DNA of 64,000 nt from Nitratireductor indicus C115 (GCF_000300515.1 NZ_AMSI01000003.1:248001-312000); one strand, 5' to 3'; shown: positions 1 through 9,539, counted from the first letter of the stretch. The notes: a model not told the origin generated them from the sequence alone. Translations and numbers: made by a program.

Positions 1-465
1 GCCGATCTTGACGCAATCGACTGGAAGATTCTTCGCGAACTTCAGGCCGACGGCAAGATGACCAATGTCGAACTGTCGAGGCGCGTCGGCATTTCGGCCC
101 CGCCCTGTCTTCGCCGTGTGAAGCGCCTGGAGGAAAGCGGCATCATCCGCGGCTACCGTGCGCTTCTGAATTCGCCCGCTCTGGGCCTGGATGTCGTCGC
201 CTTCTGCCTCGTGGGGCTCCACTACCAGTCGGAGGCTGAACTGAAGATCTTTGCCGAACGCACGCGCGGCTGGCCCATCGTACGGCGCGCCTGGATGGTC
301 TCGGGCGATTCCGACTTCATATTGCATTGCGTCGCGACCGACCTCAGCACATTCCAGACCTTCGTCATAGAAGAACTGACCTCCGCGCCGAATGTCGACA
401 CGGTACGCACCGCATTGACAATCCGGCAGGTCAAGGACGAGGGCCTCGTGGCCATCGACAGCTAG
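1..465 (+). CDS. Lrp/AsnC family transcriptional regulator (5' end cut by window)
   Basis: The open frame runs from the first base, reading ADLDAIDWKILRELQADGKM before the first internal Met, so the true start lies outside the window. The opening is the typical Lrp start (LDxIDxKIL..LQxDGR) leading into the AsnC-type helix-turn-helix (NVELSRRVGISAPPCLRRVK), then the ligand-binding RAM/ACT-like domain from about residue 65 on. About 154 residues are visible, close to the usual 150-165. Lrp proteins bind amino acids and act as octameric activators or repressors of amino-acid genes. The effector cannot be told from the sequence. No partner gene is visible on the truncated side; the gene faces convergently into a glycosyltransferase. 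Confidence 0.93.
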   Translation, partial: ADLDAIDWKILRELQADGKMTNVELSRRVGISAPPCLRRVKRLEESGIIRGYRALLNSPALGLDVVAFCLVGLHYQSEAELKIFAERTRGWPIVRRAWMVSGDSDFILHCVATDLSTFQTFVIEELTSAPNVDTVRTALTIRQVKDEGLVAIDS

Positions 466-530
466 ATCATATTGCAATCGGGTGAGGTCACCTGACTTCC
501 GCATAAATGCGGCAAAGCGAAATGATAGAA
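466..530 (+). repeat. Degenerate copy of the rhizobial-type palindromic intergenic repeat
   Basis: Directly after the Lrp stop codon. It carries GGTGAGGTCACCTGAC followed by CGCATAAATGCGG and AAAGCGAAATGATAGA, matching in order the better preserved copy at 18211-18300 (TGGAATCACCTGACG, GCATAAATGCGG, AAAGAGATAGAG). The 5' block is eroded (ATATTGCAATC instead of GCATTTTGCAGTC). Non-coding, in the spacer between two convergent genes. Confidence 0.7.
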
Positions 531-613
531 GACCCATATCTGCCGGAACCGCAATGAAGCCCCGTTTCTGAGCGCCTTCGACGGAGTGGGCACCCGGGCA
601 TGGCATCCTCGGG

Positions 614-2050
614 TCAGGCTGGATTGCCTCCGGGTTTCGCAGCATCGAAGCCGTCCCGCGCCAGAAACCCAAGATAGGACAGAACGCAACCCGCGAAACC
701 ATCGGGCGTGCTGCGGTCGTAGTCTCGCGCCACATCTGCGCGCAGTTCGGCGACCTTTTCAGGGTGTTCGAAAAGGTCCTGCAATGTCGTTTTCCAGGCT
801 TCGAAATCGCCCGCCGGCAGAACCGGCATGAGGTTCTGCGCAGCTTCCCGGAGGGCCGGAACATCCGCATGCACCACGGGCAGGCCGTTTGCCAGGCATT
901 CCGAAACGCCAAGCCCCCACCCTTCTGCGCTTGAGGGAAACAGCCCGATCAAGGCGTTGCGATAGGCCCAGCGCAGTTGCTTGTCGCTGATGCCGGAGCG
1001 GATATGCACCTTGTCGGCGATATGAGGAGCCTTCTCCAGCTCTTCCTTGACCAGAGAACTGGAATTGCCGGGGCGGCCGATCAACAGAAGATCCGGCACC
1101 CTCTCCGGTCCCAGGAATCGCACGAGCTCCGCCCAGACCGACACCAGAAGATGCTGGTTCTTGCGGATGTCGAAGGTCGAACAGAACACTGCATAGGATC
1201 GCTCCGGCAGATCGGGAATGCGCTCGCTTTCGCCTTCCGTGGACACAAGCGCGGCCCCCAGGGGACACACCTTCACGGCGAAAGGATAAGGCGCCTTCAC
1301 CACATCCCTGTTCCAGGCAACGAGGTCGTCGCGAGTGGCATGCGAGACCGATATGATCGGCTCCGGCTTTGCCAGGATGCGCCGCAGAAAACCGTTCATT
1401 CCCGCATGGAACCGGGAGGTGACAAGCTCCGGCATCAAGACCGGGATGAGATCGTGGACGATGTGCACGCCCCGAAGCCCGGCGTGAGCCAGTCCCCGGT
1501 CGATGAAGCGGTCTCGATTGACCTCATGAGAAACGAGCACGACGGCGCCCTCCGGCGCCCAGCGTTCAGATGCCCCGGCAAGCTTGCCCGCCATCGCACC
1601 AAGCCGTGTCCGCAGGAAGCTGAACAGAAGCATGAAGAACTGCATGATGCGCAGCCCGTATTTCGCCAGCGCATAGGCGATGCCGGAACGGCGGCGGAAC
1701 CCCGAAAGCGCAAAGGCAAGCCGTCGGGCGGTCTCGTTATCGGGGTGCGAGAGCTGGATATCCAGATAGGCGAACGCGCTCTTCAGCCGCTCCGCATGGG
1801 GTGCCGTATCACTCGGCCATTGCCCTTCGATGATGTAGTTGAAAAACGCCCGCTCACGGCGGGATAACGGCCGGTATCGGCTGCCGATCACATCGAAGAT
1901 CGCAAAATCGGCTGCGCCGGTTTCAAGCGCGCGCTTGCAGATCGTGGTCTCGACGCGCTGAATGCCGGTCGGCGGCTGCGCGCCCCAGCGAATGACGCCA
2001 GCGACGTCGATCCAGCTTTTCGTTTCCGTTTCGCTCACACCTTCGTCCAT
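614..2050 (-). CDS. Glycosyltransferase family 4 (GT-B) protein
   Basis: A 478-residue protein with a retaining GT4 C-terminal domain: a nucleotide-sugar binding region including VFCSTFDIRKNQHLLV near residue 285, and the family E-x7-E signature in EGWGLGVSE at about 376-384, followed by GLPVVHADVPALRE. The N-terminal half contains a hydrophobic stretch (MQFFMLLFSFLRTRLGAM) that may sit at the membrane, as in many lipid-linked sugar transferases. It is the last gene of the minus-strand greA-lpcC-GT-GT series, 90 bases after the previous one, so it probably adds a sugar to lipopolysaccharide core or another surface glycan. Donor and acceptor are not recognisable. Confidence 0.88.
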   Translation of the reverse strand: MDEGVSETETKSWIDVAGVIRWGAQPPTGIQRVETTICKRALETGAADFAIFDVIGSRYRPLSRRERAFFNYIIEGQWPSDTAPHAERLKSAFAYLDIQLSHPDNETARRLAFALSGFRRRSGIAYALAKYGLRIMQFFMLLFSFLRTRLGAMAGKLAGASERWAPEGAVVLVSHEVNRDRFIDRGLAHAGLRGVHIVHDLIPVLMPELVTSRFHAGMNGFLRRILAKPEPIISVSHATRDDLVAWNRDVVKAPYPFAVKVCPLGAALVSTEGESERIPDLPERSYAVFCSTFDIRKNQHLLVSVWAELVRFLGPERVPDLLLIGRPGNSSSLVKEELEKAPHIADKVHIRSGISDKQLRWAYRNALIGLFPSSAEGWGLGVSECLANGLPVVHADVPALREAAQNLMPVLPAGDFEAWKTTLQDLFEHPEKVAELRADVARDYDRSTPDGFAGCVLSYLGFLARDGFDAAKPGGNPA

Positions 2051-2140
2051 TTGAATCCGGATTTCATCCTCCGGCGACTGGATCAGGGCCGGTTTGGCAA
2101 GGAATTTCCTGACCGGCTTTTCACGTTCTTTATGGGGAAA

Positions 2141-3076
2141 TCAAGGTTGGACCGAGGAAAACACCGAAGCGATGGCCTTGTGAAAGGCCTCTGCTTTTTC
2201 CTCATAAAGCGCCCGGGCATTCCGCCCCATCGCCTCTGCCTCGGCCTTGGGCATTGAAAGAACCCGTTCGATCGCAGCCTCCAGCGCCTCCGGGCTGACA
2301 TGGTAGTTGATCCCGAGATGACGCGGCTCCGTACGCTTGACATCGACCAGAATGCCTGCCTCCGGCTTGATATGCTCGTTCATCGGCGGGCCATCCGTCA
2401 CCACGGTAACGGCACCGCTGGACATGGCTTCAAGAATATAATGACCCCACCCCTCGGAGCGGGACGGGCAAAGATGCACGCCGCAGCCGTTTTGCAATTC
2501 GCGCAGCGCCGCATCGTCGATGTAACCGGCAATCAGCCGGACATTCTCAGGAACCGATTTCGGTGCATTGTCGGATTTCTGGACCAGGACGAGTTCGGGC
2601 CATTCGGGATGCTTTGCCCAAAGGGCAACGACGTCCTCCGTCCCCTTCAAGGTGCTTCCGCCGGCCAGATGGAAGAACCGCTTCCAGTCCTTGGACACCC
2701 CCGGCAGAGCCCTGTCGGGCGAGGAAAACCCGCAATAGACCGAGTTCGCGCCAAGCGCGGAAAAAATCACCTTTGCATGGAGAGATTTGGCGAGCACAAG
2801 GTCGATACGTCTCAACCGGCTGAGCTGGCGGCGCGGAAACCGCTCCTGATTCGGCACCAGCATGTTGCGTTCGGCGCCTGAAAACCAGGCGGGAAAGGCG
2901 CGTTCCATATGGATGGCGACGTCAGCATGCCGCCTTCTGAAAAGCCGGTCGAGAAAACCCCGTTTCGGCGTCGCCGTCTCGACTTCGACGCCGCAAGCCT
3001 CCAGAGCATCCTTGAGGATGGCCGTGTCCTGCGTCAGTCCATAGGAATTGTTGCGGGCGATAATGAGGGCGCGCAT
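2141..3076 (-). CDS. Glycosyltransferase family 4 protein
   Basis: About 311 residues from [13 protein letters not shown]. This start is preferred over an in-frame ATG 15 bases upstream because it overlaps the stop of lpcC by one base (TAATG), a typical coupling arrangement. The protein is GT-B-like: an N-terminal Rossmann half, then EGWGHYILE with the E-x7-E catalytic signature near residue 208, followed by [18 protein letters not shown]. It is shorter than most GT4 enzymes (350-400). Its position directly after lpcC points to lipopolysaccharide core or O-chain assembly on the cytoplasmic side of the inner membrane. The specific sugar is unknown. Confidence 0.87.
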   Translation of the reverse strand: MRALIIARNNSYGLTQDTAILKDALEACGVEVETATPKRGFLDRLFRRRHADVAIHMERAFPAWFSGAERNMLVPNQERFPRRQLSRLRRIDLVLAKSLHAKVIFSALGANSVYCGFSSPDRALPGVSKDWKRFFHLAGGSTLKGTEDVVALWAKHPEWPELVLVQKSDNAPKSVPENVRLIAGYIDDAALRELQNGCGVHLCPSRSEGWGHYILEAMSSGAVTVVTDGPPMNEHIKPEAGILVDVKRTEPRHLGINYHVSPEALEAAIERVLSMPKAEAEAMGRNARALYEEKAEAFHKAIASVFSSVQP

Positions 3077-4173
3077 TATGATTTGCTCCAAAGCCCCTCA
3101 TACACCGCTCGCACACCATCCGCCTCGCGGGCAAGCGCGAAATTGCGGCGAACATGCTCGACCCCAGCTTCCGCCTGCCGAAGCGTGGCAGCCGGGTCCG
3201 CAAGATATGGAGCAATGGCCTGTTCAAGGGCCGTTCCGTCCCCGGCGGGCACGACCGCTCCTGTCTCTCCCTGGACGATCAGCTCGGCATAAGCCCCGGC
3301 ATCGCTGGCCACCACCGCTGTTCGCGACGCCATCGCTTCGAGCGGGGTCAGCCCGAACCCTTCATTTCGGGAAGGCGCAACGCACAGAAGCACCCGACGG
3401 AACCACGGCAGGATATCGGGCACTTCGCCAGCAAACCGGATGCGCTCCGAAAGTCCCGCTGCCTCGATCCGCTCCTTCAACGCATCGGCGAATGCCTTGT
3501 TCTCCGCCGTAACCCTTCCGAAGATCATCGCCGTCCAGCCGGGATAGCGCGGCAAAAGCGCAATCATGGCATCCACGAAGAGATCGGTTCCCTTCTGATG
3601 GCGGATGCGGCCGAAACACCCGATTCCATAGTGCCCCGGCAAACCGCTGGCCGGCCATTCATCGTCATCGGACTGCGGGGGATGAAAGCGCTGCGTGTCG
3701 ATGCCGTGCCGCACGACCATATGCGGCACCTCCAGAAACGAACCGGAACGACCACTGGTGGCTATCACCGCATCCATGCGGCCGATAAGCCAGCGTGTAT
3801 AGGCCGTGTGATGCCTTTGCGCCGCCGAGGTGAAGACGAGCTTCATCGGCATGCGCAACACGTCGCGCAGGATGATGCCGGCAAGCATCTCCGTGTTGCG
3901 GCGCGCATGCCAGATGCGAAAGCGCCGCCCTCCCGGACGCCTGAAAAGAGCAGGAAGCTGCCACCAGCGAATTTTCGGAAGCGTTTCGGGAAGTCCCGGG
4001 CCGAATGTTGCAATGCCCAGCGTTTGAGCCTGCTCAGGCACCAACTGCACGATGGTGCTGGTGACGCCTGAAAGACGACGCTTGAAATTGGGAGCGATGA
4101 CCTCCACGTCCCTGACCGGACGGGGAGGCTCGATTCCCTGCTGGGTTCCTGCGGGCATGACGGGAACCGTCAA
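3076..4173 (-). CDS. lpcC: Lipopolysaccharide core mannosyltransferase LpcC
   Basis: 365 residues. The opening [20 protein letters not shown], the WHARRN.EML.GI..R stretch and the [16 protein letters not shown] segment are characteristic of rhizobial LpcC, which transfers mannose from GDP-mannose to Kdo of the LPS core. The GT4 signature EGFGLTPLE (E-x7-E) is at about 271-279, followed by [17 protein letters not shown]. The start codon overlaps the greA stop by four bases, and greA-lpcC adjacency is common in this order. The next glycosyltransferase overlaps its stop by one base, so the three or four genes likely form one transcript led by greA. Confidence 0.92.
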   Translation of the reverse strand: MTVPVMPAGTQQGIEPPRPVRDVEVIAPNFKRRLSGVTSTIVQLVPEQAQTLGIATFGPGLPETLPKIRWWQLPALFRRPGGRRFRIWHARRNTEMLAGIILRDVLRMPMKLVFTSAAQRHHTAYTRWLIGRMDAVIATSGRSGSFLEVPHMVVRHGIDTQRFHPPQSDDDEWPASGLPGHYGIGCFGRIRHQKGTDLFVDAMIALLPRYPGWTAMIFGRVTAENKAFADALKERIEAAGLSERIRFAGEVPDILPWFRRVLLCVAPSRNEGFGLTPLEAMASRTAVVASDAGAYAELIVQGETGAVVPAGDGTALEQAIAPYLADPAATLRQAEAGVEHVRRNFALAREADGVRAVYEGLWSKS

Positions 4174-4646
4174 CCACCGTAGCGGACTTCGACCACCTCA
4201 TAGCCCCGCGCACCGCCCGGAGCATTGACCTCGATGGTATCGCCCACCGTCTTGCCGATCAGCGCACGCGCGATGGGCGAGGAAATGGAAATGCGACCGG
4301 CCTTCACATCGGCTTCCTGATCGCCGACGATCTGATAGGTCTTTTCCTCTTCCGTATCCTCATCGACGAGCATCACGGTCGCGCCGAATTTGATCGTATC
4401 GCCCGAAAGTTTCGTGACGTCGATGACTTCGGCCCGGGCAATGAAATCCTCAAGTTCGCCGATACGTCCCTCGTTGAGGCTCTGCGCCTCCTTTGCGGCG
4501 TGATATTCGGCGTTTTCCGAAAGGTCGCCATGGGCGCGCGCTTCCGCAATCGCCTCGATGATGCGCGGCCGCTCTTCCTGCTGGCGCCAGCGCAGCTCTT
4601 CCTTCAACGCCGCAGCTCCGGCAAGCGTCATCGGGACCTTGTTCAT
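4170..4646 (-). CDS. greA: Transcription elongation factor GreA
   Basis: 158 residues, the usual GreA length. The N-terminal coiled coil (about residues 8-75) carries the acidic tip motif GDLSENAEY at 40-48, whose Asp/Glu pair helps RNA polymerase cleave backtracked transcripts. The C-terminal FKBP-like domain holds the [14 protein letters not shown] stretch near 123-136. A ribosome binding site (AAGGTGAAATGA context) precedes the ATG. It leads a minus-strand cluster with lpcC overlapping its stop by four bases. The leader contains a hairpin with a T-run (4736-4779), suggesting attenuation of its own transcript. Confidence 0.98.
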   Translation of the reverse strand: MNKVPMTLAGAAALKEELRWRQQEERPRIIEAIAEARAHGDLSENAEYHAAKEAQSLNEGRIGELEDFIARAEVIDVTKLSGDTIKFGATVMLVDEDTEEEKTYQIVGDQEADVKAGRISISSPIARALIGKTVGDTIEVNAPGGARGYEVVEVRYGG

Positions 4647-4735
4647 TTCACTTCACCTTCCAGACCTGGAGACAAGGCAAAACCATACGGCAGCGCCTGA
4701 AGCGCTTGGAGCATCACCTTGCCGCCGCTGCAGAC

Positions 4736-4779
4736 ATAAAAAGAAACGGTCCGAGAGCTGCTGCCTACGGAACCGTTTC
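4736..4779 (-). terminator. Intrinsic terminator-like hairpin in the greA leader
   Basis: On the minus strand GAAACGGTTCC pairs with GGACCGTTTC across about 16 bases, directly followed by TTTTTAT. It lies roughly 90 bases upstream of the greA ATG, with no gene ending just before it on that strand, so it fits a leader attenuator rather than an end-of-gene terminator. Confidence 0.55.
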
Positions 4780-4923
4780 GTATGACTCTTATGAATATAA
4801 CAAGACTGCAACGATTTTCACCAAAATTTTTCGATGCCCCACACGCATCCCGACAGACCGGTCTGCCTTGCACGATCCCATCGCGCTCCTATGTTCAAAA
4901 GACGGCCACAAGGGAGCATCCAC

Positions 4924-6051
4924 ATGAAATGCCTGCTTCTCGCAATGAGCTTTGCCTTCTCCCAGTCCGGGACGGCGATGGCTGCGCAGACCTTCAAGAC
5001 GCAAGCCGGTCCTGTTTCCGCACAAACTCTTGCCCGCGGCCTGGAAAACCCCTGGGGGCTGGCATTCCTGCCCGATGGTGCTGCACTTGTGACGGAACGC
5101 GCAGGCCGTCTGCGGCTCCTCGAGGGAGAAACCCTGTCCTCCCCGATCGAGGGCGTTCCCGAGGTTGCGGCCAATGGTCAGGGCGGGTTGCTAGACATCG
5201 CGGTGGCTGAGGATTTCGCGCAAAGCGGAACTATATACCTGTCCTATTCGCAACCCGGAGAAGGCGGTGCGGGAACAGCTATCGCTCGTGCGCGGCTCAT
5301 CCGCGACGCCGGCACTGCGCGCCTGGAAGACGTCAAAACGATTTTCTCGATGAACCGCAAGACGGCCACGACGCAGCATTTCGGCTCGCGGATCGTGCTT
5401 CATCCCGATGGAACGCTTTTCTTCACCATCGGAGACCGCGGTGACGGCAAACGGGCGCAGGACCCCAAGGATCACGCAGGCTCGGTATTGAGGATCAATC
5501 CCGACGGGACGATCCCGGAAGATAATCCCTTCGCCAGGGATCAAAACGGAGCGCCTGAAATCTGGTCGATTGGCCACCGCAATCCGCAGGGAGCCTTCTA
5601 CGATCCGATGACGCAGGCCGTCTGGACAGTCGAGCACGGCGCGCGCGGCGGCGATGAAGTCAATCGCCCGGAGGCAGGGAAGAATTATGGCTGGCCCGTC
5701 ATTTCCTATGGCCGCCACTATAGCGGCCTGAAGATCGGTGAGGGAACGCAGGCACCCGGCTACGAGCAGCCGCTTCACTACTGGGACCCCTCGATAGCCC
5801 CCTCCGGCGCCGATGTGTATCGGGGAGCCATGTTCCCGCAATGGCAGGACGATGTTCTGGTAGCCGCCTTGAAATACAACCTCGTCTCCCGTCTTGACCG
5901 CGACGAGAACGGGCAGATCGTCGGTGAGGAACGCCTCTTCGAAGGCGCCTTCGGGCGGATACGAGACGTCAATGTCGCGCCGGACGGCTCGATCTGGCTT
6001 CTGACGGACGAACGCGACGGCGCGATCATCCGCATCTTCCGCGAGGATTGA
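4924..6051 (+). CDS. PQQ-dependent aldose sugar dehydrogenase, periplasmic
   Basis: 375 residues from the ATG at 4924, chosen because AGGGAG lies 11 bases upstream and the product then opens with a clean signal peptide (MKCLLLAMSFAFSQSGTAMA, cleavage after about residue 21). The rest is a six-bladed beta-propeller of the glucose/sorbosone dehydrogenase family: ENPWGLAFLPDG, GDRGDGKRAQDP, IWSIGHRNPQG and VEHGARGGDEVN mark the PQQ and calcium site. Homologues such as E. coli YliI oxidise aldoses in the periplasm and pass electrons to the respiratory chain. The enzyme needs PQQ; no pqq genes lie in this window. Divergent from greA across a 277-base spacer. Confidence 0.93.
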   Translation: MKCLLLAMSFAFSQSGTAMAAQTFKTQAGPVSAQTLARGLENPWGLAFLPDGAALVTERAGRLRLLEGETLSSPIEGVPEVAANGQGGLLDIAVAEDFAQSGTIYLSYSQPGEGGAGTAIARARLIRDAGTARLEDVKTIFSMNRKTATTQHFGSRIVLHPDGTLFFTIGDRGDGKRAQDPKDHAGSVLRINPDGTIPEDNPFARDQNGAPEIWSIGHRNPQGAFYDPMTQAVWTVEHGARGGDEVNRPEAGKNYGWPVISYGRHYSGLKIGEGTQAPGYEQPLHYWDPSIAPSGADVYRGAMFPQWQDDVLVAALKYNLVSRLDRDENGQIVGEERLFEGAFGRIRDVNVAPDGSIWLLTDERDGAIIRIFRED

Positions 6052-6199
6052 CGCCTTGCGCCCTTCCCCGTTGGCAAGGCCTTGCTTCCCGTCCTCAGTC
6101 CTGGACCAAGACGGTGCCTGCCGGCATGCTATTGCCCGCAGGCTGCCGCACTTCTAAGAAGAAATCCTTCTTCTCAAAGCAATCCGGGCCATTTCCTTC

Positions 6200-7090
6200 A
6201 TGTCGCGCATCCAGGCCAACATACTTCTGCTGCTCGCCGGTGCCATGTGGGGCATGGGCTTCGTCGCCCAGTCGACAGCCATGGACGCAATCGGCCCGTT
6301 CCTTTTCATCGGCCTGCGGTTCGCCATCGCCTGCATTTCCATGCTGCCTTTCGCGATCTGGGAAAGCCGTGCGAGCACGGCGCGTCTCGCCCCGCGGGAC
6401 TGGCGGAATTTCGGCCTGATCGGCCTGCTTTTGCTGACCGGCATGGCCGCCCAGCAGATCGGCCTCCTCACCACGACAGTGACGAATTCCGGTTTTCTCA
6501 CCGGGCTCTATGTCGTGATGGTGCCGTTTCTCGTGGTCCTGCTGTTCCGCCAATGGCCGCACCGGGTGGTCTGGCCCGCAGCCTTGTCGGCGCTTGCCGG
6601 CATATGGCTGTTGTCGGGCGCAGGCGAAGTCTCGCTGCAGCCGGGCGACTGGCTGACCATCCTGTGCGCCCTCTTCTGGGCATTGCAGGTGATCATGATT
6701 GCCCGCAGCGCCACCCATACGGGCAGACCCGTAACGCTCGCGGTGACCCAGTTCGGCATCACAGCCGTTCTGGCGCTTGCCATTGCGCTGGTGATGGAGC
6801 CCTTCGATCTTTCCGCCATCCGTGCCGCGCTGCCTGAAATCCTCTATGCCGGCATTTTTTCAGGCGGCATCGCCTTCACGCTGCAGGTGGTCGGCCAGCG
6901 CTACACCACCGCGCCGCAGGCTGCCATATTCATGTCCACCGAAGCCGTCTTTGCTGCCTTGTTCGGCGCGCTCTTCCTTGGCGAGCGGCTTCCCTCCACC
7001 GGCTTTGCGGGATGCGCGCTCATCTTCGCCGCCATTCTGGCCGTGGAGATCGTGCCTGCGCTGCGCCCGGCACGGCGGGCGGTTCCCTGA
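6200..7090 (+). CDS. DMT superfamily (EamA) exporter
   Basis: 296 residues with about ten hydrophobic segments and two EamA repeats (roughly residues 5-135 and 148-285). The N-terminal ILLLLAGAMWGMGFVAQ and the second-half GIFSGGIAFTLQVVGQRYT with PQAAIFMSTEAVFAALFG are standard for the 10-TMS drug/metabolite exporter group. An inner-membrane exporter of small metabolites or amino acids is expected. The substrate cannot be assigned. It stands alone, 149 bases after the sugar dehydrogenase and on the same strand as DUF3775 downstream. Confidence 0.93.
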   Translation: MSRIQANILLLLAGAMWGMGFVAQSTAMDAIGPFLFIGLRFAIACISMLPFAIWESRASTARLAPRDWRNFGLIGLLLLTGMAAQQIGLLTTTVTNSGFLTGLYVVMVPFLVVLLFRQWPHRVVWPAALSALAGIWLLSGAGEVSLQPGDWLTILCALFWALQVIMIARSATHTGRPVTLAVTQFGITAVLALAIALVMEPFDLSAIRAALPEILYAGIFSGGIAFTLQVVGQRYTTAPQAAIFMSTEAVFAALFGALFLGERLPSTGFAGCALIFAAILAVEIVPALRPARRAVP

Positions 7091-7159
7091 CAGGAAGATG
7101 CCCTCTCCCCTTCGCCATGTTCTGCGTTATCATGCCCTTGTCTTTCCCGGAGGTAGCCC

Positions 7160-7588
7160 GTGCAGAAACCTGTCGAACGCGAGTGGGATCTGACCATAGA
7201 CCCCGAGACGGTACGTCTTCTGGCGGAGAAGGCCCGCGCCATCAGCGCTGCCATCAACGAGGATTATGATGACGGAAAGGAACACGAGGTCGAGATCGAT
7301 GGCGACGCGCACGATCCGCACCACCATGACGGGTTGGCCGAAGAGGAAAGCAAGGACCTGACCCGCGAGGAATTTCGCGAGCTGGTGATCGACCTCAATG
7401 TGGACGAGACCGCCGAACTGATTGCCCTGGCCTGGATCGGCCGCGGCGATTTCGAGGTGGGCGAATGGGACGATGCCGTGAGCGATGCGCGCCAGCGCGG
7501 CAGAAAGCGGATTGCATCCTACCTGCTTGGCATGCCGATGCTCGCAGACTGGCTGGAGGACGGGCTCGAGGCCCTGGGGATCGACTGA
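7160..7588 (+). CDS. DUF3775 domain protein
   Basis: 142 residues from a GTG start with GGAGG seven bases upstream. Very acidic, with a His-rich stretch (HDPHHHDG) near residue 52. The C-terminal half (ELVIDLNVDETAELIALAWIGRGDF, then ARQRGRKRIASYLLGMPMLADWLEDGLEALG) is the DUF3775 signature. No catalytic motif is apparent and the family has no known function. Cytoplasmic, no signal peptide or membrane segment. Confidence 0.88.
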   Translation: MQKPVEREWDLTIDPETVRLLAEKARAISAAINEDYDDGKEHEVEIDGDAHDPHHHDGLAEEESKDLTREEFRELVIDLNVDETAELIALAWIGRGDFEVGEWDDAVSDARQRGRKRIASYLLGMPMLADWLEDGLEALGID

Positions 7589-7649
7589 GCGGATGAGACA
7601 ATCCGCATGCTTATTTCTGAATAAGCCAGATAGATTTCAGAACACGGCC

Positions 7650-8459
7650 ATGACCCGCTTATGGCCCAAATTCACGTTTCTTCATCGCGCCCTGCTCGCA
7701 ACCTTTCTCTTTGCACATCCTGCCTCCCCGATGGCGTCGCCAAGCGGTTCGTCCATGGAGGCGGGCGTGCCGCTGGTTCGTACGGGTCTACGTCAGCAGG
7801 AACTTTCCGTCCCCGTGCCCATCCCCTCGCCAAGACCCGCTCCGCCTGAGCAGAAAGAGCAGCTGCAGGAAGATAAAAAATCGGAATCATCCTCGGCGAA
7901 CAATGCCCCGCTGCCAGATGAGGAAGCATCCTGCCGCGCATCGCTCACGAAACTGGGCATCGATTTTCGAGAACAGAAGCCGATCCGGGAGGAAAATGGC
8001 TGCGAAGTGCCTCACCCCATCATCATCGACCGGCTGTCGCGCGACATCGCCCTTGAACCCGATGCCCTTGTCAACTGCACCACAGCATTGGCGCTTGCCC
8101 GTTTCTTTGCAACGAATGTTCCTGACATGGCCAAACAGCACCTGCAAAAGAAGATACGCGGCGTGCAGCATGCCTCCGCCTATGTCTGCCGCCCGCGGCG
8201 GGGAACGCAGAAACTCTCCGAACACGCCTTCGCAAACGCGCTCGATATCGGTGCCTTCATCCTTGAGGACGGCAAGCCCCTTCCGGTGCAGGCCCAGGCG
8301 GATGCGCAAAGCGGTGCGGCGAAATTCCTGGATGCGTTTCGCAAGGCCGCGTGCGGCCCCTTCAAGACCGTTCTCGGTCCGGGCAGCGATGCCGATCACG
8401 CTGACCATTTCCATCTCGATATGAAAGCCCGGCGCAACGACTACGCCTTCTGCCAGTAG
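7650..8459 (+). CDS. Extensin-like C-terminal domain protein (first of a tandem pair)
   Basis: 269 residues from the ATG at 7650, where a signal peptide begins (RALLATFLFAHPASPMAS). A Pro-rich low-complexity linker (residues 50-85) is followed by the extensin-like domain: SCRASLTKLGIDFREQKPI, ASAYVCRPRRGTQKLSEHAF, ANALDIGAF and the C-terminal LGPGSDADHADHFHLDMKAR. The SEH..ANALDI and HADHFHLD His/Asp motifs resemble those of zinc D,D-/L,D-peptidases (VanY/MepA-like), so an envelope peptidoglycan role is plausible but inferred. Four to six Cys residues suggest disulfides. The next gene encodes a paralogue with the same layout. Confidence 0.9.
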   Translation: MTRLWPKFTFLHRALLATFLFAHPASPMASPSGSSMEAGVPLVRTGLRQQELSVPVPIPSPRPAPPEQKEQLQEDKKSESSSANNAPLPDEEASCRASLTKLGIDFREQKPIREENGCEVPHPIIIDRLSRDIALEPDALVNCTTALALARFFATNVPDMAKQHLQKKIRGVQHASAYVCRPRRGTQKLSEHAFANALDIGAFILEDGKPLPVQAQADAQSGAAKFLDAFRKAACGPFKTVLGPGSDADHADHFHLDMKARRNDYAFCQ

Positions 8460-8570
8460 CTCCGCCACATTCGCGCCACAGGTCTGAACACCGCGCTGAC
8501 CTTTCCTTTACCCTGTCCGGTTAGATTTTACGCTTCTCTCTGGTAGGTCGTGGGTCGACGGGAGCATTTG

Positions 8571-9431
8571 ATGGTGGGTGTGCAAAGCGGAAACTGGCGC
8601 TTGCCGGCACGGCGCAAGGCTGTGCGGGCCGCAATCTACATGGCCGCCCTTTTCGGCCTGAGCGCCTGTTCGGTAAGCGACGTGATGTCGCCTCGCCCTG
8701 AAATCGATGTCGGTTTCAGCACTGCCGCCGTTGCGCCTGTGCCAGCACCAGTATCCGTACCAGTGCAGGAGGCCCCGGGGCCTGCTCCTTCACAGGGGCT
8801 TCAGGCGCTTGTGCCCTCCAACCCCATGATGGTTTCCTATCCGCGTTTCACCATGCCGCAGGATCCCGCTACCAGCACCTCCATGCCGCAGGAAGAGATC
8901 GCCTGCCGTCAGCGCCTGAAACGGCTGGGGGTTCAGTATCGCGATCTTGCGCCGATCAATGACGGCGGGTCCTGTCGCATCGATTGGCCGGTTCAGGTAA
9001 GCGGCCTGTCCGGAAACATCGAGATGTCGCCGGCCGCCACGCTCAACTGCCAGATGGCGGAGACCTTCGCCCGCTGGACGAAGAACGAGCTCGCACCTGC
9101 TGCACGCAAACGCTATCTGACCGGAATCGGCAAGATCAAGCAGGGTTCCAGCTATTCGTGCCGCCGCATCGCCGGCACCAGCGTCGCCTCCGAACATTCC
9201 AAGGGCAATGCGCTGGATGTTATGGCCGTCGAATTGAAGAACGGCCGCGAGATCGACGTGCGCAAGCCCGGCTTCTTCGCTTTCCGCGAACGTGGATTGC
9301 TGAATACGGTGCGCGCCGAGGGATGCGACTATTTCACCACCGTTCTGGGCCCCGGTTACAATTACGATCACCGCAATCACTTCCATTTCGACCTGAAGGG
9401 CCGCCGCAACGGCTATCGCGCCTGCCGCTAG
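8571..9431 (+). CDS. Extensin-like C-terminal domain lipoprotein (second of the pair)
   Basis: 286 residues from the ATG at 8571, preceded by GGGAG seven bases upstream; an in-frame GTG at 8550 lacks a better site. The signal sequence ends in the lipobox LSAC (Cys33), so a lipid-anchored envelope protein is expected. A Pro/Val/Ala linker leads to the extensin-like domain with CRQRLKRLGVQYRDLAPI, SSYSCRRIAGTSVASEHSKG, NALDVMAVEL and NYDHRNHFHFDLKGRR. It shares domain order and Cys/His positions with the preceding gene but differs in anchoring (lipoprotein versus secreted), suggesting duplication and division of labour at the cell wall. Confidence 0.9.
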   Translation: MVGVQSGNWRLPARRKAVRAAIYMAALFGLSACSVSDVMSPRPEIDVGFSTAAVAPVPAPVSVPVQEAPGPAPSQGLQALVPSNPMMVSYPRFTMPQDPATSTSMPQEEIACRQRLKRLGVQYRDLAPINDGGSCRIDWPVQVSGLSGNIEMSPAATLNCQMAETFARWTKNELAPAARKRYLTGIGKIKQGSSYSCRRIAGTSVASEHSKGNALDVMAVELKNGREIDVRKPGFFAFRERGLLNTVRAEGCDYFTTVLGPGYNYDHRNHFHFDLKGRRNGYRACR

Positions 9432-9539
9432 AGGTGGCTTCGGGGCGCGTCGTCTTCACAACGGCTGGCGCGAGCAACCGCATTTGCGTGGAAGCAAATG
9501 ATTCCGTCCCGCAGCAAAATGCTTTAAACAGCGATCATC

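Noticed and set aside
977-1867. Long open frame (296 aa) opposite the first glycosyltransferase
   Set aside because: Lies on the complementary strand of a well-supported GT4 gene; its residues are rich in Arg, His and Pro and show no family motif.
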